The notes: generated from the sequence alone by a model not told the origin. A stretch of 64,000 nt of DNA from an uncultured Bacteroidota bacterium (GCA_902784865.1 CACZWL010000001.1:1-64000), one strand, 5' to 3'. Counted from the first letter of the stretch, positions 26,700-36,344 are shown. Made by a program: numbers and translations.

Positions 26700-27409
26700 G
26701 GAATGTCGCGGTGGTCCTTGCAGGGGGCACGGGCAGCCGTATGGGTTCGCCGGTGCCTAAGCAGTTCATGCAGCTGCGGGGGCGTGCCGTGATTGAGTTT
26801 TCGATTGATGTGTTCGACGGCCACGAGGCGATCGACGAGGTGGCCGTGGTGGTTCATCCCGACTGGCGGGGCGAGCTGGAGGCCATCGTGGCCCGCAACC
26901 AGTGGCATAAGTTAGGAAAGGTTATCGACGGTGGTGCAGAGCGTTATATGTCTACGCTCAACGCCGTGATGGCCTACATCGACTATCCCGACGACACCAA
27001 CCTGCTGCTTCACGACGCGGCACGGCCGTGGTTGAGCGGCGATGTGGTGACGCGGGTGACCGAAGCGCTGAAGACCCATGAGGCTGTTGGCGTGGGCATT
27101 CCCAGTACAGACACGGTGTGGGAGGTGCATCCGGACCTGAATTCTGATTTCGGTGCTGGAGGTTCGGAGTTTATCATTCCGCGCTTCGTGGCCCGCATAC
27201 CGGAACGCCGCCTGATGTGGCGTGCACAGACTCCCCAGGCTTTCCGTCTACCGCTGATCCGCGACGCCTACCAGCGTGCTTTGCAAGACCCCCGGTTCCG
27301 CGCCACCGACGACTGCGGCGTGGTCCGCACCTATATGCCCGGCACAAAGATTGCTGTGGTTGAAGGCAGCGAAGAGAACCGCAAGATCACGTTCAGTGGC
27401 GATTTGTAA
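26696..27409 (+). CDS. IspD/TarI family cytidylyltransferase
   Basis: A 237-residue CTP-dependent sugar-alcohol-phosphate cytidylyltransferase. N-terminal VVLAGGTGSRMGSPVPKQF binds CTP, LLLHDAARPWLS is the metal/CTP loop, and WRAQTPQAFR is the family signature near residue 175. The family makes CDP-methylerythritol (IspD) or CDP-ribitol (TarI). Its place before licD, and a TagD homologue 3 kb away, favour CDP-ribitol or a similar alditol. I start at ATG 26696, overlapping the previous stop. If it is the only IspD in the genome it may instead serve isoprenoid synthesis. Confidence 0.82.
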   Translation: MRNVAVVLAGGTGSRMGSPVPKQFMQLRGRAVIEFSIDVFDGHEAIDEVAVVVHPDWRGELEAIVARNQWHKLGKVIDGGAERYMSTLNAVMAYIDYPDDTNLLLHDAARPWLSGDVVTRVTEALKTHEAVGVGIPSTDTVWEVHPDLNSDFGAGGSEFIIPRFVARIPERRLMWRAQTPQAFRLPLIRDAYQRALQDPRFRATDDCGVVRTYMPGTKIAVVEGSEENRKITFSGDL

Positions 27410-27442
27410 TAATGTTTTTTTCCCTAAAGAAATGCGTGGTTT

Positions 27443-28159
27443 ATGGACCTGATTACTTTCTTTACTAACAAGATGCCCCGGACGAAGAGATGGGTTGAGA
27501 AGACATTCCCGTTTGTGGGTAGGACAATGAATTCCCGCAGGGAAAAGATGAGGATTGAGGCCTACAAGGCCTACGGGATGGAAACGGCCCGCCAGTTCAA
27601 TGCCTGTATGACCGATTGTGGATACAGGTATATGCTCATTGGAGGCACCATGCTTGGGGCTATACGGGAACATGGTTTCATCAAGCACGACATGGACCTT
27701 GATGTCAGTATGTGGATAGATGACTACAAGCCGAAAATGATTGACGACCTCAAGCGCTACGGATTTGAGTGGCTTTATTCCTACCAGATTGCTGACGGGA
27801 AATACGGCAGGGAAGACACCTTCGACTATAAGGGGTGTCGCATTGATATCTTCTACATTTACCCTGCCGTCGACAAATTGCCTTACATCACCGACTACTG
27901 GAACGAGCCGGGTATGGCGCCAGGCACCTATATGCCGAGACGCCAAGAGATGCCCTTTGTGCGTGAGACCCGGATGGAGAGGTTTGAGGACCTGATGCTG
28001 CCAGTGCCTGTCAATGCCGAAGAACAGTGCATATTCCGTTATGGTGAGGACTATATGACACCCAATCCCAAGTGGGACAACCACAGGAAGGTGTCGTGCA
28101 TACTGGATTGGGAAGAGATGGTGGGTCAGACGCGCCATCTTACCTATCCCAAATTGTGA
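27443..28159 (+). CDS. LicD family phosphotransferase
   Basis: A 238-residue LicD/FKTN-like nucleotidyltransferase-fold protein. GGTMLGAIREHGFI, then DMDLDVSMW supply the G-[GT]-LLG and D-x-D metal-binding motif, and GCRIDIFYIYP supplies a further Asp. LicD enzymes transfer phosphocholine, ribitol phosphate or other CDP-activated groups onto surface glycans. It follows the IspD/TarI gene by 33 bases, suggesting that the CDP-alditol made there is its donor. Convergent with DUF362, 12 bases apart. Confidence 0.85.
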   Translation: MDLITFFTNKMPRTKRWVEKTFPFVGRTMNSRREKMRIEAYKAYGMETARQFNACMTDCGYRYMLIGGTMLGAIREHGFIKHDMDLDVSMWIDDYKPKMIDDLKRYGFEWLYSYQIADGKYGREDTFDYKGCRIDIFYIYPAVDKLPYITDYWNEPGMAPGTYMPRRQEMPFVRETRMERFEDLMLPVPVNAEEQCIFRYGEDYMTPNPKWDNHRKVSCILDWEEMVGQTRHLTYPKL

Positions 28160-28171
28160 GTATAGTCTGTT

Positions 28172-29401
28172 TTAGACCGTGTATTTGATTCCTCGCCAGG
28201 CAAAGGGGACTTCGAAGTCGGCATAGCGTGTGGGGGCAGAGAAGAAATCTTCGCGATGTTCGCCGAAGAGATAGACTGGCAGTTGGCTGAGGTCGATATT
28301 CCAGGTACGGATAAAGTATTCCAGGTATTTGATTTTGAGTGGGTCAAGTCCCATATAGCGCACTGCGGCTATGTCGGTAAGAAGCAGGTCGTTGCCGCCC
28401 AGAAGCACGTTGGCATGCTTCGAGGTGGGGCAGAAGGGCCCTTGTCCTTCGCCGGCCATAATGCCGTCGATGATGGTGAAGTAGTTTCGCTCTTTTGTCA
28501 GCAGGCTTTTGTACAGGTCCACCACCATGCGCCAGATGGTGTCGTTGCCGGGGTGGGCTCCGCGATGTGTCACTTTGGCATGCTGTGCGCGCTCCCAGCT
28601 TTCGCGGTCGGGATATTCGTCGCCCCCGGTTTCCGGGCTGCCAATGCGCCAGTGCACCAGTTGGTTCTTCCGTGTCATGGCGCCGACCTGCCCTTTGAGG
28701 TTGAGTGTGGCGCCAACCTTCTGGTGTGTTTTCAGTTTGGGAATGGAGATATATGTGTCGGCGGTGTAGAGGGAGCCGCTGATGGTGTAGAGCTGGGTGT
28801 CGCCGGTATGCGCAGCCACAGTCTCTTCGCGTTCGTCGAAGACACCGCGGAAAAGAGAGGAGTCGACATCGTGCAGCAGGCTCTCTCGCCCAAGGTTCAC
28901 TTCGAATTCGCCATTGGGGTCACCAGGCTGGTGAGCCATCTTGTCCTTTTTGCCATAGTCTTTGAGGTCCTTGCACACCAGGGGACGAAGGTCATAGATA
29001 TGGCAGGGGACATCATATTTGCTTTCCAGACGGCGTATGCCGGTGAACTCCATTAGTTCCTCGAAGTCGGCGTCGATGCTTGGGTTGTCGGCGATGATTA
29101 TCTCGCCTTGCCCATGGAGAGCTTGAGCCACGCGGTCGGCGACGGCCTCGATGACATTGGGGTGTGTGATGACGCAGTAGAGGTCGTCGGTATGGTCGCA
29201 ACTTTTGCGCCAGCGCGAGGCTACCCAGTTCGGTTTGATGAACACTCGCTGGCCGGGCTTGATGAACTCTTCGAACGGATTGTCAGGGTTCATGCCGAGA
29301 GAGCGGAAGATTTCGTTCAGCGCCCTGTTGATTTTGTTCGGACGATAGCTGTCGGCCTGGGCGATGGCTACAGGTTTGTTATTGTTTGACATAGTCTCCA
29401 T
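28172..29401 (-). CDS. DUF362 domain-containing protein
   Basis: 409 residues with the DUF362 landmarks RVFIKPNWV near residue 52, ISIPKLKTH, then a glycine-rich GPFCPTSKHANVLLGGNDLL near residue 310. No ferredoxin CxxC pairs are present, although the family is sometimes fused to ferredoxins. Biochemical activity is not established. It is last in a minus-strand operon, overlapping the end of the asparagine-synthase-like gene by 23 bases (14 if the second ATG is used). Its placement suggests a role in modifying the same surface polymer. Confidence 0.8.
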   Translation of the reverse strand: METMSNNNKPVAIAQADSYRPNKINRALNEIFRSLGMNPDNPFEEFIKPGQRVFIKPNWVASRWRKSCDHTDDLYCVITHPNVIEAVADRVAQALHGQGEIIIADNPSIDADFEELMEFTGIRRLESKYDVPCHIYDLRPLVCKDLKDYGKKDKMAHQPGDPNGEFEVNLGRESLLHDVDSSLFRGVFDEREETVAAHTGDTQLYTISGSLYTADTYISIPKLKTHQKVGATLNLKGQVGAMTRKNQLVHWRIGSPETGGDEYPDRESWERAQHAKVTHRGAHPGNDTIWRMVVDLYKSLLTKERNYFTIIDGIMAGEGQGPFCPTSKHANVLLGGNDLLLTDIAAVRYMGLDPLKIKYLEYFIRTWNIDLSQLPVYLFGEHREDFFSAPTRYADFEVPFAWRGIKYTV

Positions 29402-30443
29402 TGTCGATTAAATTGAGGAATTGTTCAAGGACATATACATACCATTTCTGGTCGCCGGTCATCTCGTCGGTGCAATGCGGCCAGAATTCCGGCCGCTGGG
29501 GTCCCTGCCAGTTTCGCATCCATTCGTTGAGGGGGCGTGGCATGGGGGTTTTGACAGGCACCTCCCATCCGGGATATAGGCGGTTGAATATTTCGCGTAC
29601 GAGGTATTTGTTTTCACCCTGCCGTATTCGGGCATAGTCCAGCTCGGTGTCGAGGAAGGTGGTCGAGTAGGGCATTGACAGGTTGACACCGGCCGTGGCA
29701 CAGGCATCCTCGTAACTGTTGATGGCCTCCTCGTACATGGTGTCGTTCAAGAAGCGGTGCACGTCGACAAATCCGTCTTTCTCCCATCGGGTGTAGGGGT
29801 AGGTGATGAGTTGTGGGTGTCGGAGCACTTTGTAGGGGAGTACATAACTGTATCGTTCGATGATGTCGCCGACGGTACGGTCTTTGGACAGGAGTCCGCT
29901 CATGCCTCCGTACACGATGTCGGCACTTTCTCCGTACACCATGGCATTGCATCCATCGGCTTTGGCTTGCATGCAGGCTTTGTAAATCTGCACCTCGATG
30001 CTGTGGCAGGGACTGCCTTTATGTCGCATGAGGATGGGCGCCAATTGGACCATGTCGTCCCAGTATACCTCCACAATGCGATGCTCTAAACCGCATTCTT
30101 TGGCATATTGCGCTGCTGCAGGACTTTCGTCCACCACGTCCATGCCTGGCACTATGCATTTGAATGTGTAGGCGAGGCTGCCTTTGGGCATCATCTTTGC
30201 CAGAATGGCGGAGTCGATGCCGCCGCTCAATGCCAGAGCGGTATGCCCGCCGGCTGTGGCGATGGCCATTTGCTGTCGCAGGGCGTTCTCGAGCTCCTGG
30301 CTGTTGTGGATGGGGGTCCTGTCTGTGGATGGGTGGACGTGGAAGTCCTTGATGCCTTCGGCGAAGCACAGGTCCTTGTCTACGATGGTCCTGAACATCA
30401 GCCAGCTGCTCATGCAGAATTCTTTATCGACAGTCTTTCCCAT
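29379..30443 (-). CDS. Asparagine-synthase-like ATP pyrophosphatase
   Basis: 354 residues with the PP-loop ALSGGIDSAILAKMM near residue 71 of an asparagine synthetase C-terminal domain, but no N-terminal glutamine amidotransferase domain. Such stand-alone enzymes adenylate a carboxylate and attach an amine supplied by another source, and occur in surface-glycan and secondary-metabolite loci. It lies three bases after tagD and overlaps DUF362. Substrate unknown. Confidence 0.78.
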   Translation of the reverse strand: MGKTVDKEFCMSSWLMFRTIVDKDLCFAEGIKDFHVHPSTDRTPIHNSQELENALRQQMAIATAGGHTALALSGGIDSAILAKMMPKGSLAYTFKCIVPGMDVVDESPAAAQYAKECGLEHRIVEVYWDDMVQLAPILMRHKGSPCHSIEVQIYKACMQAKADGCNAMVYGESADIVYGGMSGLLSKDRTVGDIIERYSYVLPYKVLRHPQLITYPYTRWEKDGFVDVHRFLNDTMYEEAINSYEDACATAGVNLSMPYSTTFLDTELDYARIRQGENKYLVREIFNRLYPGWEVPVKTPMPRPLNEWMRNWQGPQRPEFWPHCTDEMTGDQKWYVYVLEQFLNLIDNGDYVKQ

Positions 30444-30446
30444 TTG

Positions 30447-30881
30447 TTACTTCACGTCTTCAAGGTTGTCTTTTCTCAAAGTGTCGAGGGCGTTGCGAAT
30501 CTGGGTAGAGGAGACGCCATGGGTGTAGGGGAAATAGATGATTTTGATTCCTGCTTCAGCAAATTGTTTCTCATAGGCATTCCATTTTTCCGTACCATAC
30601 CAGTCGTCACCGACAAAAAGATAAGAGGCCCCAAGTTTCTTGCAGGCGGTTAGTTTGTCCATATCGTATTGTGGCACGGCGGCATCTACATACTTACAGC
30701 TCCTGACCACTTCAATACGGTCCTCGAACGGTATGAGGGCTTTCTTCCCTTTGTAGGCAACCAACTCGTCGACAGTTACACCAACAATTAATATGTCGCA
30801 CATCCCTTTTGCATTCTTCAATAAGTTGAGATGCCCGATGTGGAATAGGTCGTAGACTCCTGTTGTGTATCCGATTGTCAT
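30447..30881 (-). CDS. Glycerol-3-phosphate cytidylyltransferase-like protein (TagD type)
   Basis: 144 residues with the cytidylyltransferase HxGH motif (GVYDLFHIGHLNLL) and C-terminal HGVSSTQIR. Length and order match TagD, which makes CDP-glycerol in Gram-positive teichoic acid synthesis. In a Gram-negative surface locus it probably supplies CDP-glycerol or a related donor for polymer decoration. It follows the GT2 gene by 17 bases in the same operon. Confidence 0.85.
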   Translation of the reverse strand: MTIGYTTGVYDLFHIGHLNLLKNAKGMCDILIVGVTVDELVAYKGKKALIPFEDRIEVVRSCKYVDAAVPQYDMDKLTACKKLGASYLFVGDDWYGTEKWNAYEKQFAEAGIKIIYFPYTHGVSSTQIRNALDTLRKDNLEDVK

Positions 30882-30898
30882 ATATGTTGTGTGTTTGG

Positions 30899-31801
30899 TT
30901 ATTTACCTTTTATCAGCCCCCGAGTGACGTTCTTGCGGAAGGCTATCAGTTTGTTTCCTTTATTGAATTGGCCGCGGAGGGCGAAGCCGGTCCAGAGGAC
31001 GAGGGTGCCGCCCCATTTGACGGCTTCATGGCATAGGCGGCCAAGGTATTTCCCTGGGCCGATCTGTTTGGTGCGGTAGCGTTCGCTGACGCCGATGCCG
31101 TAGGTCAGGCGGTCGAAGTAGTCTTGTGTCAGTTTCTTCGGTGGGATGAGGTGATAGAGGATGGCCGTCGGCAGGTAGTAGAAGCGCATGCCGCGCGAGG
31201 TCATCTTGTCGAAGAGGTCTTTCTCTTCGGCGCCGATGAGGCTGTTGCCTTTGCGGCCGAGCTCGGTGTTGAACAGTCCCACGGTGTCGAAGACGCTCTT
31301 GCGGTAGGCGGCATTGCCGCCCCCTGGGAAGGTTCCTTTGGGGAATTCCCGCTCGTGGGTACCGAGGTTCAGTTCGCCTGTCACCAGCTGGCGTGTGTAG
31401 TGGCTCATCCAGCCGGGCTCTTCGCATCCGTCGTAGCGCGGTGTGATGGGGCCGCCGGCAGCCACGGCTTCCTTGTTCCTGTTGAAGAAGTCGGCGTAGG
31501 TCTGCAGGTATTCCGGGTTCACCAGCGCGTCGTCGTCCACATAGACCAGCACCTCGCCCTGCGATTCCACGATGCCGCGGTTGCGAGCGTGCGAGAGTCC
31601 CTGTTGGGGTTCGAAGCAGTAGCGCAGTGCCACCTCGGGGTGGTCGGCACCGAAGCGCTCGCATTCGCCGCGGGTGTTGTCGCTGCTGTTGTTGTCCACC
31701 AGCACAATCTCGTAGTCGCGGTAGCTACCGGCGGCGATGCTGCGCAGCACGTTGTAGACGTAGCGCTCGCGGTTGTAGGTGCACAGGATGACGCTCAGCA
31801 T
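30899..31801 (-). CDS. Family 2 glycosyltransferase
   Basis: 300 residues, GT-A fold: LSVILCTYNRERYV at the N-terminus, VLVDNNSSDNTR, then YVDDDALVNPEYL with the DxD motif near residue 91, and a GAEEKDLFDKM acid motif near residue 208. C-terminal hydrophobic/basic stretch may touch the membrane. It sits three bases after yfhO. Cytoplasmic addition of a sugar to a surface polysaccharide or lipid intermediate is likely. Confidence 0.87.
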   Translation of the reverse strand: MLSVILCTYNRERYVYNVLRSIAAGSYRDYEIVLVDNNSSDNTRGECERFGADHPEVALRYCFEPQQGLSHARNRGIVESQGEVLVYVDDDALVNPEYLQTYADFFNRNKEAVAAGGPITPRYDGCEEPGWMSHYTRQLVTGELNLGTHEREFPKGTFPGGGNAAYRKSVFDTVGLFNTELGRKGNSLIGAEEKDLFDKMTSRGMRFYYLPTAILYHLIPPKKLTQDYFDRLTYGIGVSERYRTKQIGPGKYLGRLCHEAVKWGGTLVLWTGFALRGQFNKGNKLIAFRKNVTRGLIKGK

Positions 31802-31804
31802 GGC

Positions 31805-34306
31805 TTATTGTTTTTTTGTCTTTTTCTTTCTGTATACCAGCACGATGGCGCCGCACATGGCCAGCAGGGTGACAATCGACACCACCAGCGTGATGTTGTT
31901 CAACTTGGCTGCACGTGGGGCTTCGTTCTTGAATTCGATGACGTGGTCGCCTGCGGGAATCACCATGGCGCGCAGCACATAGTTGGCCCTGACGTATTCG
32001 GCGGGCTTGCCGTCGATGTAGGCGTACCAGTCGGGGGCATAGTGTATCTCGCTGAATACGGCCAGCTGGTTGCTCTTGCTGTGGCTCAGGTACTTGCGGT
32101 AGTCGGGGTTGTTCTGCTGCTGGTGTTCCAGCCGGATGGTGGCGGTGCTGTCGGGGGTGGGGGAGAAGGCCTTAAGGCTCTCGGCTTGAGTCAGGTCTAT
32201 CACGGCCGTCGTGGCGGGGTTGAAGTCGTTGAGTGCCAGGATTTCCTCGTCGGCATTGTTGACCCATTTGATGTCGCTGACGAACCAGGCGTTGCCCAGT
32301 GCGTCGGGGTTGCGCATCACGACGGCTTTGCCGTTCTGGGCCTGCACTATGTAGCGTGCGTTCAGCATGTTGAGCACTTCAGGCTTGATGCGTCGGCTCA
32401 GATAGAAGTCGATGAGGTTCTGGTAGCGGCTCAGTTTGGCGGCGCTGTAGCCACCCACCTGGTGGTGGAACGCGCTGGGTTTCGAGTCGTTGAAGGTGTT
32501 GACTGCCAGGTTAAACACGCGGTAGTCTTGGTCGCCGAAGGCGGCGGCCTGTTGGTCGATGTCGTAGTCGTATTGGTCGCGGCGCAGCTCCAGTTGGCTC
32601 TTTTCCACGAAGTTGCCCTCGTTCAGGTAGCGGCGGTCCACGCCCCAAAGGTCGACCACTACCAGCACGCCCACGAGGGCTATGATAATGGCCGGTTTCT
32701 TGATTTTCTGGTTGTTATATAGCCACAGAGCGGCAGCGGCCAGTATGATGAAGAGTATCGAGCGCCAGGTGTCGCTGCGCAGCAGGGCGGCGCGGTCGCT
32801 GGCCAGGGCGGCGAAGATTGTGTCCCACTGGGGGCCGTATTGTGCTGCCATCTGTTGGTCGGCGGTGCCGCTGAAGCTGAAGCTTCCCGAGGCAATCATC
32901 ACCACCAGCATCAGTGCCACCAGCGCGCCCGTGGCGCAGTAGAGGCCGAGGTTGATGCGTTTGCGGTCGGCGTCGCTGTTCTCGCGGTTGAAGACGCTCT
33001 TCAGCGTCAGGCAGGCCAGGATGGCCATGCTGACGTTGGCCAGCACCAGCGCCATCGATGGGGTGCGGAACTTGTTGTAGAAAGGCAGTGTGTTGAACAC
33101 CCACTCGTTGAAGCCCATCAGGTTGTGGCCCCACGAGAGCAGGATGGCCAGCAGCGTCGCCGCCAGGAGCCACCACCGCTCGGCACCTTTCACCACGATG
33201 AGGCCCATGGCGAAGAGCAGCACCACGATGGCGCCGAAGTAGACGGGGCCGCTGGTGAAGGGCTGGTCGCCCCAGTACAGCGGTGCGTATTCCGAGCGGA
33301 AGCTCTTGTAGAAGCTTGATTCTGTGCTTACTTTCTCGCCGCTGCCGCCGCCGTAGGCGCCAGGGACCAGCAGGGTGTAGGTCTCGCCCACGCCGTAGCT
33401 CCAGTTGAAGGCGTAGTCGATGCTGAGGCCGGTCGAGGTGTTCTGTGCCTCGCCGAGGTTCTCGCCGTAGAGGTCGGCGGGGCTGACGTTCAGCTCGTTG
33501 CCGCCGCGCATGGTGTGGCGTGCATATTCCTCGTTCACCAGCAGCAGCTTGGCGTTGCTGCCGAAGGCCAGTGCGGCGCCCACCACGAGGATGCCCACCT
33601 TCAGCAGGTAGGGCACCAGCTGGCGCTTGACGATGGCGCGCACCAGGTAGGCTATGCCCATGGCCACGCAGCCGATGGCGGTGTAGAACGTTATCTGTAT
33701 GTGGTTGAATGAGATTTGCAGTATCAGTGCCAGGGTGAACAGCAGGCTGCCCCACAGCACGCGCAGCGTCCGCTGGCGTTTCTCAAGCTCGGGGTCTGTG
33801 GCGCTGTTCAGCGTCAGGAACATGCCCGCCAGCACGGGTGCCATCATGGCCATGGCCCAGGCTTTGGTGACGTGGCCTGCTTCGATTATTATGATGTTGT
33901 AGCTGCCCAGGCCGAATCCCAGCGCCCCTATGAGCGCTATCCATGGCGAGGCGCCAAAGGCCAGCATGGCCACGTAGAAGCCCAGCAGGTAGAGGAAGAT
34001 GATGCCGATGTTGCGCTCCCAGCCTATGTGCGTCAGCGTCACCGCGTTTTTTACGGGCTGGAACACAGAGTGTTGCGGGTCGTTGGTGATTTGGTAGCCC
34101 GGCATGCCGCTAAACATCGACGAGGCCCAGTGGGGCGTGTAGCCCAGGTGCTTCTTGGCTTGCCGTTGCTCGTAGGCCATAGCGTCCGATTTCTGTATGT
34201 CGCCTTGGCGTATCGCTTTGCCGCCCAGGGCGGGGGAGAGGTAGACGCAGGCCACGGCCAGCATGGCCACGATAATTCCGACGTGTGTAAGTATCTGTTT
34301 TTTCAT
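31805..34306 (-). CDS. YfhO family membrane protein
   Basis: An 833-residue polytopic protein with about a dozen helices and a C-terminal soluble beta-rich region (YLSHSKSNQLAVFSEIHYAP), the usual YfhO arrangement. The first external loop has GDIQKSDAMAYEQR and WASSMFSGMPGYQ, conserved in Bacteroidota homologues. YfhO is a predicted GT-C-like glycosyltransferase that moves lipid-linked sugars at the outer face in Gram-positives. The adjacent GT2 could supply its donor. Second gene of the operon from 36323. Confidence 0.85.
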   Translation of the reverse strand: MKKQILTHVGIIVAMLAVACVYLSPALGGKAIRQGDIQKSDAMAYEQRQAKKHLGYTPHWASSMFSGMPGYQITNDPQHSVFQPVKNAVTLTHIGWERNIGIIFLYLLGFYVAMLAFGASPWIALIGALGFGLGSYNIIIIEAGHVTKAWAMAMMAPVLAGMFLTLNSATDPELEKRQRTLRVLWGSLLFTLALILQISFNHIQITFYTAIGCVAMGIAYLVRAIVKRQLVPYLLKVGILVVGAALAFGSNAKLLLVNEEYARHTMRGGNELNVSPADLYGENLGEAQNTSTGLSIDYAFNWSYGVGETYTLLVPGAYGGGSGEKVSTESSFYKSFRSEYAPLYWGDQPFTSGPVYFGAIVVLLFAMGLIVVKGAERWWLLAATLLAILLSWGHNLMGFNEWVFNTLPFYNKFRTPSMALVLANVSMAILACLTLKSVFNRENSDADRKRINLGLYCATGALVALMLVVMIASGSFSFSGTADQQMAAQYGPQWDTIFAALASDRAALLRSDTWRSILFIILAAAALWLYNNQKIKKPAIIIALVGVLVVVDLWGVDRRYLNEGNFVEKSQLELRRDQYDYDIDQQAAAFGDQDYRVFNLAVNTFNDSKPSAFHHQVGGYSAAKLSRYQNLIDFYLSRRIKPEVLNMLNARYIVQAQNGKAVVMRNPDALGNAWFVSDIKWVNNADEEILALNDFNPATTAVIDLTQAESLKAFSPTPDSTATIRLEHQQQNNPDYRKYLSHSKSNQLAVFSEIHYAPDWYAYIDGKPAEYVRANYVLRAMVIPAGDHVIEFKNEAPRAAKLNNITLVVSIVTLLAMCGAIVLVYRKKKTKKQ

Positions 34307-34331
34307 AAGATATAGTTGTCCGTTTTCGTTT

Positions 34332-36323
34332 TTATTTTTCGTTTCCCTTCACCGTCGGGTACTCGACCCGCACGTGGTAGATGCTCATCATCTTTGCTTT
34401 CAGTATCTTGCGTATCTTGGCGATGTCGCCATACGACAGCTGGCAGTTGTCAAGCTGTCCGGCGGCTATCTTGCCGTCAATCAGCTTGTCTATCATCTGG
34501 TCGGTGCTTTCTTTGGTGTGCTGCTTCAGGCTGCGGCAGGCTGCTTCGACGGTGTCGACAATCATCACCACCGCCGTCTCGCGGCTGTAGGGACGCGGTC
34601 CTTGGTAGCGGAAGGCTTCGGTGTCGAAGTTGCCGTCGGGGTGGCGTTCCATCTCTTTGGCGTAGAAGTAGCCGGTGTAGGTGGTGCCGTGGTGGGTGCG
34701 GATGAAGTCCTGCACCTCGGCCGGCAGGTGGTACTTGCGCGCCTGCTCGAGGCCTTTGGTGATGTGGCCTGTGATGATGCGAGCGCTTTCCACATAGTCA
34801 AGCTCGTTGTGCGGGTTGAATCCCGAGGTTTGGTTTTCGGTGAAATACAGTGGGTTGCGTGTCTTGCCGATGTCGTGGTAGAGGGCGCCGACCTTGGCCA
34901 GCAGCACGTCGCCGCCAATCTCGCTCACCAGGTCTTCGACGATGTTGGCCACCTGCACCGAGTGCTGGAAGGTGCCGGGGGCGCGGCGGCTCAGCTCGCG
35001 CAGCGCGGGGTTGTTGGTGCTGCTCAGCTCCAGCAGTGTCAGCTCTGTGGTGATGCCGGTCAGTTTCTCGAACAGGTAGATGAGCGGGTAGGCCAGCAGC
35101 GTCAGCACCGCGTTGAGCATGAATATCAGGTACTTCGTCGGGTCGAGGGCCGTCAGGTTGGTGTCCTGGCTCAGCACGCCGCAGGTGTAGATCAGCGAGT
35201 AGCTGGCGAAGATGACCAGTGCCAGCACAAAGAACTGGCTCCGCCGCTCGAGGCTGCGCACCGCTATGATGCTCATCATGCCCGTCACCAGTTGGTAGAA
35301 TATGAATTCGAACGAGTTAGGCACCAGGTTGGCCAGTATGATCACCGTGGTGAGGTGGATATACAGGGCGGCCCTCATGCCAAAGAAGACGCGCGTCAGG
35401 ATGGGCACCACGCACAGCGGCACCAGCAGCACCAGCTCGGGCGCCGTGCGCACCATCAGCGCTTCGCATGCCGACATGAGCAGTATGAGCAGCATGACGA
35501 AGGTCACCTTGCGGTTGTCTTCCAGCAGCGGGTGGCGGGTGTTGCGCAGGAACATGTAGAGTGCCGTGAAGGCTATGATGGCCAGCAGCAGCTGTCCCAG
35601 CATGCGGCCCCACACGCTGTAGCTGTCCGAGAAGCGGCGGTCGTTCTCGCCCTCCAAGGCTGCTATCACCTGTGCCTTCTCGGCGGTCACCTCTTCGCCT
35701 TTGCTCACTATCAGGTCGCCCGCCATCACCAGCTGGCTGGTGTAGTTCAGTTGCGAGAGCCTCGAGTCGAGCTCCAGCGCCGTGCGGTGGCGGTCGAGCA
35801 CCAGGCTGAATGTCAGCACGCTGTCGCGGAGCAGGCCGGGTTCGAGGTCATAGGGGGTGACGTATTCGCGTATCAGGTGTTCGCTGCCCACGTTGCCGCG
35901 CAGCACCACCACTTTGCGTTCGTTGTCGAGGCGCTCGTCGGTCTCCAGGTATCCGAGGCGGTAGATGCTGTCCACCTGCTGGCGCAGCCTGCGCAGGGTG
36001 GCACCGTCGAGCCTGCGGCCTACGGCTTCGAGCCGTGCCGTGGCCTTGCTGCGTGCCAGGCTGTCGGGCTGGTAGTACAGCAGCGCCTGGCTGCGTTCGG
36101 CTTCCTGCTCCAGCTTCACCTCGCCCTCGCTCTTCATCACGGCGAAGTCGAACGGCGCGCGCAGGTCGGAGGCGCGCCACACGGCGCCCACCTTGTAGTC
36201 GTAGTGCTCCCCGTGGCGCTCGTGGGGGAAGAGGAGCACTATCAGGGCTGCCGTTACAATCATCAGTATCAGCTTGTAAAGCATGCCCAATCGTTTCACT
36301 GTGCCGGATAGAAAGTTACCCAT
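34332..36323 (-). CDS. 7TM-HD family (PgpH-like) phosphodiesterase
   Basis: 663 residues: an N-terminal membrane helix (LYKLILMIVTAALIVLLF), an extracytoplasmic 7TMR-HDED-like region, a multi-helix membrane domain (about residues 245-420) and a cytoplasmic HD domain with GALYHDIGKTRNP near residue 478 and the later HHGTTYTG. PgpH proteins hydrolyse cyclic di-AMP. It is first in a minus-strand unit that continues through yfhO, GT2, tagD, the asparagine-synthase-like gene and DUF362, and has a clear promoter. Confidence 0.85.
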   Translation of the reverse strand: MGNFLSGTVKRLGMLYKLILMIVTAALIVLLFPHERHGEHYDYKVGAVWRASDLRAPFDFAVMKSEGEVKLEQEAERSQALLYYQPDSLARSKATARLEAVGRRLDGATLRRLRQQVDSIYRLGYLETDERLDNERKVVVLRGNVGSEHLIREYVTPYDLEPGLLRDSVLTFSLVLDRHRTALELDSRLSQLNYTSQLVMAGDLIVSKGEEVTAEKAQVIAALEGENDRRFSDSYSVWGRMLGQLLLAIIAFTALYMFLRNTRHPLLEDNRKVTFVMLLILLMSACEALMVRTAPELVLLVPLCVVPILTRVFFGMRAALYIHLTTVIILANLVPNSFEFIFYQLVTGMMSIIAVRSLERRSQFFVLALVIFASYSLIYTCGVLSQDTNLTALDPTKYLIFMLNAVLTLLAYPLIYLFEKLTGITTELTLLELSSTNNPALRELSRRAPGTFQHSVQVANIVEDLVSEIGGDVLLAKVGALYHDIGKTRNPLYFTENQTSGFNPHNELDYVESARIITGHITKGLEQARKYHLPAEVQDFIRTHHGTTYTGYFYAKEMERHPDGNFDTEAFRYQGPRPYSRETAVVMIVDTVEAACRSLKQHTKESTDQMIDKLIDGKIAAGQLDNCQLSYGDIAKIRKILKAKMMSIYHVRVEYPTVKGNEK

Positions 36324-36344
36324 TTCCTATTATATAATAAAGTG

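Noticed and set aside
31124..32722. 532-codon plus-strand frame over GT2 and yfhO
   Set aside because: Antisense shadow without start-site signals or recognisable domain.
34263..36311. 682-codon plus-strand frame
   Set aside because: Antisense to the 7TM-HD gene; composition dominated by His, Gln, Ala and Val as expected from a shadow frame.
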